Assembly: GCA_030533445.1 (NCBI GenBank)
Contig: CM060066.1
Coordinates: forward strand, 36,216,235-36,280,234
Length of the DNA: 64,000 nt
Reading direction: 5' to 3'
DNA from: Cyprinodon diabolis
Lineage: Eukaryota > Chordata > Actinopteri > Cyprinodontiformes > Cyprinodontidae
Position 1 is the first letter of the stretch. Each line of letters begins with the position of its first letter. The translations under genes and the position numbers were made by a program. Shown piece by piece: positions 1-10,983 of the stretch. The notes under the pieces are model-generated. The model worked only from the letters and a program-made list of their open reading frames with translations, ran no database searches and was not told where the DNA came from.

Positions 1-191
1 TAGACACTTAAGCTGTTTTGTGGTTACTTTGCACAGTTATTTTTTCTTTTACACTCGGTTTGTAAAATATTCTTACTCCCTAATCATATTGTTAATATTT
101 CTGTTTCCAATTGTAATTTGCACCATTGGTGAGAGTTTCTCATCATATCTCGTTATACAAATATCTTTACTGACGTTTCATTCCATTTCAG

Positions 192-2010
192 GTAAAAAGA
201 AGAAAAGGGATGAGAACCTCATCAAGGCCAAGATGCAGCGTACATTCTCCCTCAGGAGACAGGAGGTTCTCCAGGAGCCAAAGATTCCTGAGTTTTTCAA
301 TAAATGGCCAGCACTCTTTGACGTCACTGAGGCAAGTGTGAATCTGAAGTTTAGTAACTTACGGTATATATTCTTCTGGGCCGTTCAGATACAGTGTCTT
401 TTTAGCATATTACTGTCAAGGTCATGCATGTCAATGATTCTGTGCAAAGCGCTTTTTTTTTCTCATGCACGTTCGACCTGCTTCTTCCGCCGGTACACGG
501 TCTCAGGCTGTGTATCACATCCTGTTTCGCTCAAGGACATTTTGACATGTGGACACTCAAGGCTGGGATTTGAACCACTGACCTTTGTTCTATGATTGAC
601 CCCTCTACCAACTAAGCAACAGCCACCCCTGTCTAAGTCTGTGTCCTGTCTCTGTTGTCTTTTACAGATCAACTTGGAGTTTATGCGGCTGACAACTGTA
701 CCACTGACCTCAAAATTTTTGGGGGAACTTGACCGCCTGACCAACGACTTGATCGGGGTTTTCAACACTAAAGGGGGAGTTGCAGGGAAAAAAGTCGGAG
801 CCATGATGGCAAAGATGGAGAATGTAAGTAATTTTTTAGTCTAACCCAGGGGTGTCAACTTCATACGCCGTGGGCCAAAATTTTTTATTTGTACAAGTCA
901 AGGGCCAGACTGGTTGTTTATTGAGAACTTATTGAAATTACATTTTTGCACATATTGAACCTAAGACTAACATAGCCTGTAAATGATTGTGTATAAAAAA
1001 ACATTAATCATTAAATAAAAAAAAATCTGTTGCATTCATTTCTAATGGCATGGAATCGTGTAATGTTTGTTTCAGAATCAAGACATCAACGTGAGGCATG
1101 ATTACATTTTGAGATGTCTCAGCATCTACCTCTGTGAAGACCTGGACACATTGGTCAAAGAATACGTGGTATGTATGCCATCTTTCTTTGTGCCAGATGT
1201 TATTAATTTCCCTCTAGATGTGCCTGATAGCATGTGGTGTTCATGAAAATGTGATGGGCATTAGGTCGCATTAACCTTGACCAATAGTTCGTCATTGAGT
1301 CCAATGGCTTGTTTGTTTTGAGTATGAAATTTCCTCAATTCCTTTCCTTATTGGACACAACCCTCATTGTGATCAACAATGCTCAAACACTACTTTTAAA
1401 AAATTAATATTTAAATAGTTGATGGTCGTCGAATGTACAACTCCATTTATACATAATGTGACTTTTTATTTGTTTTGTTTTCCAGGCTTTTAGGGAGTCA
1501 AAGATCTTGAGGTCATTGTAACCTTGAACTCCATCCCATTCTCATGAACACTATATCCACAGTGCCTTGAGAGAATTTTTTCAAATTAACACGCACTTTG
1601 CCTCAATGATGATCTGCTTAGAATTTGGTGGTCAAAGGTGAGGGTGACACACCTCATTGTTCTCTGTTCCCTCCATCTTTCAGGACATGGAATGCAGTGA
1701 GTCAGAGGCAGATGTCGCAGGGCCAACCATGGCAATCAACACCGTTCAAGCTGAGGGTGATGATCATGATGGTCCTGGTGGACTCTTTGCAGATGTCGGC
1801 GTGGTCCTGGAAGGGGTTGAAGTTCTCCACAACCTCCAAAGTATCAACCATGCATGTGTAATGCTTTATGGGTTGATCTATGCTCTTAATCTGAGCTATC
1901 CAAGAAGCTTGAAGAATACATTCAAAGCTTACCAGAAGATCCTGATGGACCTGGAATCGTCTAAACTTTCCCCCAAAGTACGAGCACTGAAACTCAAATT
2001 GCTCAGGTGA
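192..2010 (+). CDS. SAMD3-like gene, last four coding exons (5' part off window)
   Basis: Four exons can be read with splice sites and matching phase: 192-331, 668-823, 1076-1168 and 1684-2010 (stop TGA 2008-2010), about 238 codons. Exon 1 is preceded by a pyrimidine-rich tract and AG at 190-191 and contains the stretch KIPEFFNKWPALFDVTE. Exon 2 reads LTTVPLTSKFLGELDRL and ends at the donor gtaagt. Exon 3 ends in KEYV before gtatgt. Exon 4 carries GVEVLHNLQ and GLIYALNLSYPRSLKNTF. From memory these match the C-terminal half of the large teleost family annotated as sterile alpha motif domain-containing protein 3-like; the SAM domain itself would lie upstream of the window. The biochemical function is not known to me. 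The intron after exon 1 starts with GC rather than GT (gag/gcaagt), yet phase and protein continuity support it. All four exons are open, so the gene may be functional, but a 5'-decayed copy cannot be excluded. Confidence 0.62.
463..632 (-). repeat. tRNA-derived SINE in intron of SAMD3-like gene
   Basis: Read on the minus strand from about 632 downward the sequence starts with a tRNA-like head: box A-like tagttggtagagg, then box B-like ggttcaaatccc about 35 bases later. It is followed by a conserved-looking body (cacatgtcaaaatgtccttg) typical of fish tRNA SINEs. It sits between exons 1 and 2, antisense to the gene. The 3' boundary near 463 is approximate. Confidence 0.6.
846..1020. mobile_element. 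hAT-type MITE fragment (one end)
   Basis: The block begins caggggtgtcaacttc and continues gggccaaaat, the typical terminal sequence of abundant non-autonomous hAT elements in fish. No matching second terminal inverted repeat was found before exon 3 at 1076, so this is a partial or decayed copy in an intron. Borders are approximate. Confidence 0.35.
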
Positions 2011-2640
2011 CAATTTTTTGGGGGTTGGGCGGTGATGGGAGTAGGAAGTACAGGAAGAGACCGCCCATACATGCCGATAACCAAGTGTTTATAGTGTTCC
2101 TGTACATTCGCAGCCTTGAAGATTCACACATCGAACACACAGAAAGCTAGAAACAGAAGGTGCTCAGTTAACTATGTTCTGCTTAAAAAAAGTGTTTAAT
2201 GTTGTTGAGCCTGTAGAGTTTGTTCTAGATCCAAAAAATTGCAGGTCCTTTCAATATATCCCATTACTGCGATCGTTACTTGATTCTGCTGAAGTGTTGA
2301 ATAGAGTTATTAATACCCACAGAACACAGAGCAGTCACACTGACCAAGAAATTGTATGTACTTAAAGGAAAACCTGTTCCTCTCAAGTGATGAGTTTTTG
2401 ATGTGTGAATCGTATGTGTGATAATGTATTGAATGTTCTTGAGCCTGTAGTTTGTTTTAGATAAAAAGAGCAGGTCCTTTACTGCCATTGTTGGAGCAGA
2501 TAATTTACTTTTGTTCTAATGATATTAGAAAACATTTTTCATGTTCCAAGTATGACTTGGTTGAAGAGCTACACTACCTGCTGAGTACAATGTCTGTGTG
2601 AAGAGAAGCTTTAATGTTAATAAATGAGGTGGTCTGATTG
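2011..2640 (+). other. 3' UTR of the SAMD3-like gene with poly(A) signal
   Basis: Sequence after the TGA stop has no long frame of its own and runs to an AATAAA at 2619-2624, the first clear polyadenylation signal after the stop. Two related blocks of about 60-70 bp, both containing ttgagcctgtag, lie at about 2192-2265 and 2424-2485, so the UTR holds a diverged direct repeat. The true transcript end is inferred. Confidence 0.4.
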
Positions 2641-3400
2641 TATGCATCATTGAGATGTTGTTGAATTTCAAACAAATACACAATCATGGTGAATACAAAA
2701 ATGCATTGAATATGAATCGTAACCCTAACCCTATAGAAAAAGATTATGGGATATTAATAATAAATACATAAATCGAATGCATTTTGATTGAATATAAGCT
2801 TAATTGTTATGTAATTTAAACACATACACGTTATTCATCTTGAATAGGTAACCTAATTACTATGTAATTCGAACAAATATACTTAATGTATTTTAAATAT
2901 ATAATCAGAACAATATGCATTTAAATTCAATAAATTATATTAAAGCTGAATACATAAACCTAGGGAATATGCATTTAAAAAGAATAGGCTTTATTACACT
3001 GATGCATATGGATCATGTAAAGTTTATTAGGTCTGTTTATGTTAAAAATATTTAAAAAATCAAATGGAACTTTGTTATTAATTATTTTACATAATTCTTA
3101 AAAGTTAGGGTTAAATATTTCTGTGAGTGTAAAGTGCAGTATTATCATGGTTTGGTTTGGGTTTTTTTTGCCACAAATAGTGCTTCAGACAAACACTTGT
3201 TTTCTGAGTCCCCTTACATAGCCTGCTGCAGACTATTATTTGCCTTAATTCTTGACAGACACAAATGGGTCTACAGTACAAAATCAATGGTTATCATGTA
3301 AATCCAATCCTAAACTTTGGATCTCTACTGCTCTTCCAGAATTACTAGGTTTTTTGTGTAATGCCTTCCTAGCCAAGCCTTAGGTGAATGATCATGCTCT
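2641..3400. other. AT-rich intergenic, no gene seen
   Basis: Low-complexity AT-rich sequence with only short frames. A single short telomere-like run (aaccctaaccct, near 2720) is present. Nothing else is recognisable. Confidence 0.5.
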
Positions 3401-3429
3401 TCTAGGTCTGCGGTTGCGCCACACTCTTC

Positions 3430-4016
3430 TCATTATACCAGATTTGGTTATCACCAAGGCTGAAGTCACTCTCCAAGAACTTCATGGTGGCAAAACTGGG
3501 GGAAGATGAGATCTGTCCTGAATACCTTAGAGCTCTGGATGTTTTCGGGTTGGTGTAGCAGAGATCAGGGACAGTGCCCATAAACTGGGAGGCAGAGTTG
3601 GTGGTTTTCCTGCATAAGAAGGGGGACTGGAGAGGGTGTTCCAACTGTAGGGTGACCCGTCTCAGACCCCATGGGAATGCCTACAGCTCATTACTGGACA
3701 GGAGAGTCCACCTTATGTGGAACCTCAACTTCAGGAGGAGCAGTTTGGTTTTCTTCCTGGCCATGGAACAGTGTACCAGCTTTATACTCTCTGCAAGGTG
3801 CTAAACGGTTTGTTGGATTTTGCCCAACCAGTCCACATTTTCTGTCTATGCTGTTCCCTGGGCCCCTTATGGGACAACCCATCTCTGTACAAGCAGAGCA
3901 GGAGCTTGGTCCACATTGCAGTATGAAGTCAGACATATTCCTATTGAGTGTTGGACTCCAATAAGGCTGCCCTCTGCCAACGGTCCTGTTCATAATATCT
4001 GTAGACTGTCATGATC
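3430..4016 (+). mobile_element. Degenerate Rex-type non-LTR retrotransposon RT fragment
   Basis: Pieces of a reverse transcriptase can be read in shifting plus-strand frames: VPINWEAELVVFLHKKGDW near 3577-3632, then EEQFGFLPGHGTVYQLYTL near 3735-3790, then a stretch containing FAQPVHIF and SLVHIA. These correspond in order to fingers/palm blocks of fish Rex/Babar-like LINE reverse transcriptases as I remember them. Frames are broken several times and the catalytic YADD-type box is not present, so the copy is dead. The exact LINE clade (Rex1 versus Rex3) is uncertain. Confidence 0.55.
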
Positions 4017-4235
4017 TTTGCGCTGATGACTGGCTTAATGGTTTATTCACCTGTCTAGCTTTGCCCAGTTTCTCATTATCACTTATCTGTGTCACCTGCT
4101 CCAGTCTCTTTTTTAACCTGCTTGCTCCCAGTCATCAGTACCAGATTATTCAAGCCTTTGATGATTGTTCTCTAGCGTACCTGATTGTTTGCCAGATCCT
4201 GACCTAATCTGCCTTTGGACTTTTGAGCAGGCTGA
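4009..4235 (+). repeat. LTR-like fragment
   Basis: Begins tgtcatgatctttg and contains the cacctgctccagtctc and cccagtcatcagtacc words that resemble the 5' parts of the LTRs elsewhere in this window (compare the minus-strand copies at 42.2-42.9 and 45.1-45.5 kb). No second end or target duplication was found. Tentative. Confidence 0.25.
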
Positions 4236-5439
4236 AGATATTTTCAAAAAATTAAAATTTCTGAAAATTCGAAAATGTATCTATTTTTCCTTTCACATTA
4301 CACATATGTAGTACTTCATGTTGGTTTCTTATAAAAAGCTTCAATAAAATATTTTTTGGTGAATGAGACAAAAGCTTTTTCGTTTTTAAAGAATTGTATA
4401 AACTTACTGTGTAGATGATGTTGGATCCTTTCTTTTGTTAAAGAATATGATACCTGCCTTGCACTGTGGTTACCTTAAGACATGTATTAATGGCCTGCTG
4501 GAGGGTGTAATGAATGGTTGTGATCTGAACTGTAAAGATGAAACCTTCAAGTAAATGAAGTACGTTTTTTATCTAACCTGCTTGTTTCTCTGTGGCGCGT
4601 TAATTTCTAAATAACTGCTTCTCAATAAAGGTGATGTGTGCATGGATTAATATAATTGTATTTTAGTATTTCTGGTCTATTATAAACTACAGTCTCAGCT
4701 GAATAGTGATTATTTTGGTTTCATTAAAGAAAAGAAAATCTTTAACGGACTCTCCTGCTGAGGGCTCTATTTTTCACATATTCCACTTTGATGAGTCACT
4801 CATCTTCAAACACTATTTACTATTTATTCAGTCAATAAATCATCCAAGTCAGATGTAGCAGATCTAATATGTTTTTGTTTTAGAATTCTGAATGCACTTT
4901 TATTTTATTTACCTGAACTTGTTGTGAATTAGTTTGAATTGCATTTTTACATCAATATTAAATTAGATATTTATGAGTTGTTTTATTCTTCTTACTAGAA
5001 CTGCTTTATGCAGAGCACATTTAACTGAATAGGTGCATAAGCTATATAAGGAAATCAGCAACCAAAATAAATTGCTGAAAATAAGCATTATTTTTTTTCA
5101 TCTTACAGCCACAGAAATTATGGGTAATCTGAACATAATTTTAGTAGTTCATGGGAAATAAAAAACAAAGTTGATCAGCACGTTGCTTCTATTGAACAAC
5201 CCTTTCCCCCATAAAATCTCATATTATAATGATTCTCAGCTTTCTGAAAGTTTTGATTCTGTTTAAGACTTAGACTTAGACAGATTTATTTTGTCATTTT
5301 GTATCCATGAGTGTATACAAAAGGAATTTTTGTTTAAAAAAATCTCTAGACAATTTCATTTTGTGCAGCCTTGAAAAACATTAATAAAAACATTAAAAGA
5401 AAAAATAGTAATATAAACAAATGATTGTATATTTACAGT
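4236..5439. other. AT-rich intergenic, no gene seen
   Basis: No frame, repeat end or RNA gene could be supported here. Composition is AT-rich with homopolymer runs. Confidence 0.5.
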
Positions 5440-5880
5440 TCTAAAGTTTTAAGTTTAAGTTTTCTTTTTGAGTTTTTAATTACACTTTGATTTATGTCAT
5501 TCTTTGTTCTGGGTCATTGGTATCATTTCCATTTTGTGTCATTCTATTTGTTTTCTAGTTATATTTAAGCAGAGCTTGTCACGTTTGGATAGACGTTTTT
5601 GAGGACCCAAAGGCAAGAATTAGGAGGCAGAGTTTAGTCTTGCAGATTTAATGGGTCACTGAGGCTGAAATACAGAATACAAAAATGCTGAGAACCAAAA
5701 TGTCAGGGAGAACTCACATGGGGAACCACAGATGAGGAAGCAGTAAACAACAGACCAGCAATAAGTAACTGCAGAGGTGGTGTACATATGGGAGACTAAA
5801 CCAAGACAGGCTAATCAGCCTGATTGGAAGGCTTAATAAAGTAGATAAAAAGTATAAACTAGGTAAATAGTAAATAAAAT
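5440..5880. repeat. Two LTR-like halves in inverted orientation
   Basis: From 5577 the sequence starts tgtcacgtttggatag and, read on the minus strand, shows the 3' part of a Ty3/gypsy-like LTR: cacctctgcag, an ATTAAA poly(A)-like signal, tctgcaagac and a terminal cgtgaca. Immediately upstream (about 5480-5576) the plus strand instead matches the 5' half of the same kind of LTR, sharing words such as tccattttgtgt and tttctagtta with the LTR at 61,700. The two halves therefore abut in opposite orientation. Confidence 0.4.
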
Positions 5881-6105
5881 GCAAGGTTTTAGACATAGCC
5901 GGAGTGGCTCCTATCAACGAGAAGCTGCATATTATCAGCCATAAGAAACTAAAAGAAGGTAGAGGGGGCACAGTCTGGAGCCATTCTATGGGACTGATAA
6001 CCACTAATAACAGCAATTTAGTGGTTGATCACATCCAAAATGCCTGTATCTTACATACAAAGTCTAATCCCACTGTTGAACCACAGGGTTTGATATGATT
6101 TAGGC

Positions 6106-6319
6106 CAGGGATGTCAAACTGGTTCCAGAAAGGGCCATGTGGCTGCAGGTTTTCTTTCCAACCAAGCAATAGCACACCAGACTCCAGGCATCTCATCAAG
6201 TCATCATGTTTAGACTGGACTTACTTGATGGGATGACTGGAGTCTGGTGTGCTATTTTTTTGGTTGGAAAGAAAACCTGCAGCCACATAGCCCTTCCTGG
6301 GACCAGTTTCACATCCCTG
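6106..6319. mobile_element. hAT-type hairpin MITE with 8-bp TSD
   Basis: A 214-bp element beginning cagggatgtcaaactggt and ending accagtttcacatccctg. The two halves are near-complete inverted repeats of about 95 bases that share ctgcaggttttctttcc. The flanks carry a perfect 8-bp duplication, atttaggc, at 6098-6105 and 6320-6327, the duplication length expected for hAT transposition. There is no coding capacity, so it needed a transposase in trans. The intact duplication and strong arm pairing point to a fairly young insertion. Confidence 0.88.
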
Positions 6320-6364
6320 ATTTAGGCTGACACTATGAATCTACTACAGGTTTAACTCTCCGAC

Positions 6365-6650
6365 ACAAAGTTTAGAATTGTTTACAGGACTGTTGACCAT
6401 TCTTCCAGCATTTTTGAGGTCATACATTGATGTTGGATGAGTAGGACTGGCTTCCAGTTTCTACTGTAATTCATTCCAACTGTGTTTTGTTAGATTGAGG
6501 TCAGATCTCTGTGCAGAACTGTCTGGTTCTTCCACACCAATCTTACCAATCTGCTTATTTATGGCCATTATGTTGTGCCATAGTGTAAAGTTAAGCTGGA
6601 ACAGTGAGAAACTACCATCTACTGTAACTGTTCAAAGTCGGGAGCAGGAA
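6365..6650 (-). pseudogene. Tc1-like transposase fragment
   Basis: Translated on the minus strand, this stretch gives IGVEEPDSSAQRSDLN followed by HSWNELQ and SPTHPTSMYDL, which match in order the region around the second catalytic residue and the C-terminal part of Tc1/mariner transposases of fish. An in-frame stop interrupts it after NELQ and neither terminal inverted repeat is visible. It is a dead internal remnant. Confidence 0.6.
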
Positions 6651-8547
6651 ATTGTGCAAAAACCTTGCTGTTTTGCAACCATGACAACCAGTCAGAGCTC
6701 ATAAAGATGGCAGCTAGGAGAACGGCATGATACAGGGGACAAAGCCTGGAGCTTGACACTCTAAACACAACCATAAACATTTCTTCTAAATACGGAGCCA
6801 TCCCGTTTTTCAAGGGGAGATGAGAAAGTTGATGTTGAAAAATAATAAAGCGGTAATGCTATTGAGATTGTTAGGTAGTTTTTAGAAAAGCCATTTATTT
6901 AATTTAGCCCTAGAAGGACTGTTTCATGGGCCTATTTCTAGCGCAGTTACCAGCAGTTGCCTTCTGTCCTCCATCCTCACTTCGTCTATCTGTACGCTAG
7001 GCTTCTCTGACCCCCCCACTGTCATTCTTCCACCTCCAACAGTTAGACAAGGGGTTTGCCTCGGCCAGTCGTAGCGTCTCCCCCACCTTCAGATTTCTGT
7101 TTCCTTGGCAGACTTATCAAATCTTCCAATGTGCTCCTCACCTCTCCTCTTAAGCTACCTTATTCTCCCAGTGTTCTCACACTGATTCCCCATTGGTTCT
7201 GTCTGAGCTCAGAATACAGTCTCTTTTACCTATGTTGTCTGGTTAATCACCTCTGATTTGGGCGATCTGACCAAAACAAGCTTGGAGCAAAGATACATGT
7301 GTGCTCAGAGAAAGAAACGTATCTACAACACAATAACCACTGTTTGAAATCAGTTGTCTTCATAATAACCTGCTGGTTGTCGGTGGGAGCCAATCACATG
7401 AAAATCGGCTGATTTCTGAGCACTGTCGACTGACTTCACAGATGATGAAGTTGGGTCTTATGAAGCTTAATTCACATCAGTTACAGAATCCAAAATAGAT
7501 GCATATCTGTTTTAAGGTAATGCCTCAAACACACTTCTTTTTGTGCAACATCAAAAATCCATCTACATTGAGACTGACTATGGCAGTGTGGTCTGTTTCA
7601 TTTTAAACTATGAATTACCATAAATCGCTCATAACTGTCTGATTATTTAATTTCAATGTGTAATATGCTGAATGACAACTTTCTTCTCATGCTTTAGTAA
7701 ATAAGTTTTCTATACTACTCCTTATAGAGTACTGTAACATTTTTGGCTACTCAACACACCTCTGCACATAAGCACATGCTGTTATGCAGCAGGAAGCTTG
7801 TTACTTTGCCTTTACGTAAAAAAAAAAAGAAATACAGTTTAATAACTTTTTTCTCTTTTTTAACTGTGTTCAAGGGAATAATAGCAATTCGTATGCACAC
7901 TCACACCCACCCCTCTTGCACACATATGTCTCACTTAAAAGGACCCTCAGCCTTAAAGCTTCTCCCTGAAGCCCACCTGTAATGCTTTGTCATCCATAAG
8001 CCTTAGTGTGCTGTGAGCAGATCAACACAAGTCGTTGCATCTCATGTCCCCTGCAAGTTTCCCAAAGACACTGCAGGTAAATGTCTCACTGCCATCACAT
8101 CTCATATGCATCAGAGCGATATGCTTTTTTCCTCCCGGCTATAAAAGTGTAATGATAAATTAAATTAGCTGAATTCTGGTTGACTTTTCTTTTATTGTAT
8201 TTTTAAATAAGTTTTTTTTAACAACATAATGCTTCTTAAATAGTATAATCTCCACACAGTGCTAAATCTTAGACATGAATAGAAGCAGATTGTTTGGTTC
8301 ACCAATTTTTTCTAGTTGCTACACAAGTTCTCTTCAGGGACGTGATGTTCGGTTGCAAAGAGATACTTCATCTCCTCACTGAGAGTCAAACTGATGTGAA
8401 AGAGCTTTACACGCTAGTTTGCTAGAAAAAAAAGTCATGGTCCCTGTTAGGACATCATCTCTTATCAGCCTGCATGTTTTGTTTCATTGAATTTGAAGAG
8501 TCAAGAAAATTGGGGAAAGAAATAGTTAGCTTATTGGGAACAAGTGG
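6651..8547. other. Intergenic, no gene seen
   Basis: Only short frames with no recognisable protein. Includes an A-rich run near 7810-7830. No element ends or duplications were identified. Confidence 0.45.
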
Positions 8548-8551
8548 ACAA

Positions 8552-9142
8552 CTATGACAGAGTATTAGGGTCAGGCAAGAGATTTTATTTTATTTTGAGA
8601 ATTAAGTCATAACATTGCGAGAATAAAGTTGCAATATTACGGCAATAAAGTCGTAACATTATGAGAATAAAGTTGTAATATTCTGAGATTAAAGTCGTAA
8701 CATTACAAGAATAAAGTTGCAATATTATGAGAAGGACGTTATCAAATAACAAATTGTTTCAGAGAGAAAGCTTCGAGCGCCGACCAGTATATGACGGCCA
8801 ACCAGCACCACCAAACAGCAACCTGAGTCCACTTTGACATAGTGCCCAATTTGCTGCTGGTGTGCTGACAGATTTTATTATTTGTCAAACCAGAGCCAAA
8901 GTATAACTTCATATAATGCTCCACATTCATCATTTTAGGGTAGAAAGTGCTTCTTGTAAGAAGCTTGCTTCTTGAGTTGTGATAATATACTACTTGTATC
9001 TCTCTGTGTCTTAATATAACAATTTTATTCTTGTAATTTTATGACTAGTCTCATTGTGACTTTTTTTCTCGTAATATTACGACTTTTTTCTCGAAATAGA
9101 AGAAAAAAACAACTCTAGCCTGGCACTAATACTCGGTCATAG
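8552..9142. mobile_element. 591-bp MITE with AT-rich subterminal repeats
   Basis: Left end ctatgacagagtattagg and the reverse complement of the right end ctatgaccgagtattagt pair as terminal inverted repeats, extending through a caggc(a/t)agag word. The flanks share acaa (8548-8551 and 9143-9146). Inside the left end, a unit of about 20-22 bp (aataaagt with tcgtaacatta or tgcaatatta) repeats about six times between 8600 and 8730. Inverted copies occur near 9055-9100 (tcgtaatattacgac). No coding frame is present. The superfamily is uncertain; a 4-bp duplication is short evidence. Confidence 0.6.
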
Positions 9143-9146
9143 ACAA

Positions 9147-9735
9147 CAGCTAAGTTTGTAAAACTAAAAATAAAACAGAAAGCTCTGTTAATTCAGGAAT
9201 AAGAGTAGACTGGTAGTTGAATATAAAACAAGCATACTGCACATAAATGCACTCTAAGAGTGTTCTAGAAAATTTAAATAATGGCATGAAAAAGTAAATT
9301 GATGCAAGAAATGAGAAGTAGCAGTGACAAAGTCAGCGTTGGATAAAGGACAACTTTGTGAGAAAGAGTTAAACTAACTGGAGTGAGAACTAAACTAGCT
9401 CTGAAAAGATTACAGGAAAGCTGAAAAAGCATTCATCAGCTGTACAAAGAAAAAACACCAAGAAATAAAACACACCATAAAAGAGCTTTTTTAGATCCAA
9501 TCTATCAAACATTTCTTAATTTGAGAAGAATTACTTCTTCATTAGCTCTTAGTGAGCAGATGTTTCATACAAATTCAGACAGGTATAAACAGACACATTG
9601 TTACATTCTCATATAATTTAGAAATACTGTTTTTTTTTCATATCTAGAATATTTAATTCAACTGAGACTGGATAAAATAACTGACATAATTTTTCTGGAT
9701 GCAAATCAACACAAACCAAATGTAGCCCTAAAATA
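9147..9735. other. Intergenic, no gene seen
   Basis: AT-rich, only short frames, no element ends recognised. Confidence 0.45.
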
Positions 9736-10044
9736 TTACATAAAAGTCTGTTGTGCAAATTGTCTGAGTCTGACAGCCATCTCAGTATTAGTCTGTTCCC
9801 TTTTCACTTCCTCTAGCTGGATAAGAGGCAGTATTAGATTTATTGCAAATAATTCCTCTTGGGTAAGGAGCCTGTGGGCTTTAGCAGGCAAGATGTTGAT
9901 GTTATCACTGCCAGCAACACTCTGTGCTCTCTGCTGCTCACTTTGAGTTTGATATATGGGAAGGAAATCCCTCAAAGTCTCCCCAGGTCTAGCTCTTTGG
10001 GAATATTTATTTCTTATACTGCCATTAGGGTTAAATACTGCCAT
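9736..10044 (-). CDS. Unrecognised 102-codon ORF, possible gene or terminal exon
   Basis: A minus-strand frame starts at ATG 10044, directly after an in-frame TAA, and runs to a TAA stop. The protein is polar and helix-prone, with blocks RPGETLRDFLPIYQTQ, LLTQEELFAINLIL and QLEEVKREQTNTEMAVRLRQ. It has no signal peptide or transmembrane segment and no motif I recognise. Codon use looks protein-like rather than low-complexity. A cttttag acceptor-like site just upstream of the ATG, and a possible small upstream exon arrangement on the same strand (acceptor at 10383-10384; donor gtaagc after 10627), would allow it to be a last exon. No family can be named; it may be chance. Confidence 0.3.
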   Translation of the reverse strand: MAVFNPNGSIRNKYSQRARPGETLRDFLPIYQTQSEQQRAQSVAGSDNINILPAKAHRLLTQEELFAINLILPLIQLEEVKREQTNTEMAVRLRQFAQQTFM

Positions 10045-10983
10045 TTAACCCTAAAAGGTCACATTCAAGTCCAGATTGATGCAGTTTTTTAGAGATTAAA
10101 TGCATTTATATTCTTTAAATTTAAGTCGAATAAAATAACCTAAATAAAAAAATGCTCAAATTTAATTTATTTAACTTTCCTCGTGCTTCTAGCATGAGAT
10201 TTCCTAGAGAATAGTTTCTCCAGCCTCGCAGTAGGAAGAAGGCTGCTCTGGTCGAGTCACTTGGTTGTGGGCAGCCCCAGTCCAGATGTTTAGGAAAACT
10301 TCTGCACAGGATGGAGACACGCAGGCCTCTCTCAGGGCAGCAGATGGACCAGCGTTTTGTGGTGGTTCTCTAGAAAAGAGTTCTGTAAAAGCTGAAAAAG
10401 AAAGATTTAACTGGGTTACAGTAAAACTCTGAGTTTACACACTGAAGCTTCCCTCTCCGGTTCTTTTCCTGAGAGGAAATTACTCGGGAGAAATGTTTTA
10501 AATAATACTTCATAATATATATGTATTAAATAACCATGAAACATGACAGCAGATTATGACAGAAATTGTACAGTAATCTTACTCAGACCAGAAAAGTTGC
10601 TTTGAGTTACAGAAGGCAGCGCTTACCAACCAGGCTCGCATCTCATTGAAGTGACGCCTTATCACAGTCAAAGAAGCATTTTATACACACATCATTACTT
10701 CATTACTTTATACACGTTCTTATGAGGAGACATCTATGACTCCAGCCTTATCAAACTATTACAGTGAGTTAGATAAAAACACAAAGAACTCGCTGTTAAG
10801 AATAATCCACTCTGTCTGTGTCCTCATTTCATTCCCATATCTTTGTTATGTACATAATGAACATGATAACACAGAAGAACTGCTCTAATTATATAAACTG
10901 CATGGGAAAACATTAGTTCTGACACCTAAAAGGCAGGTATCGTTAGAGTTTAGCAAACTTACACATCATCAATAAGAATAATC
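10045..10983. other. Intergenic or possible 5' exons of the minus-strand ORF
   Basis: No solid gene. On the minus strand a cttttacag acceptor (exon would begin at 10382) and a gtaagc donor (exon would end at 10627) are seen, but the sequence between them codes for little. The rest is AT-rich. Confidence 0.3.

Noticed and set aside
2710..2725. Telomere-like aaccctaaccct
   Set aside because: Only two repeat units; too short to indicate an interstitial telomere.
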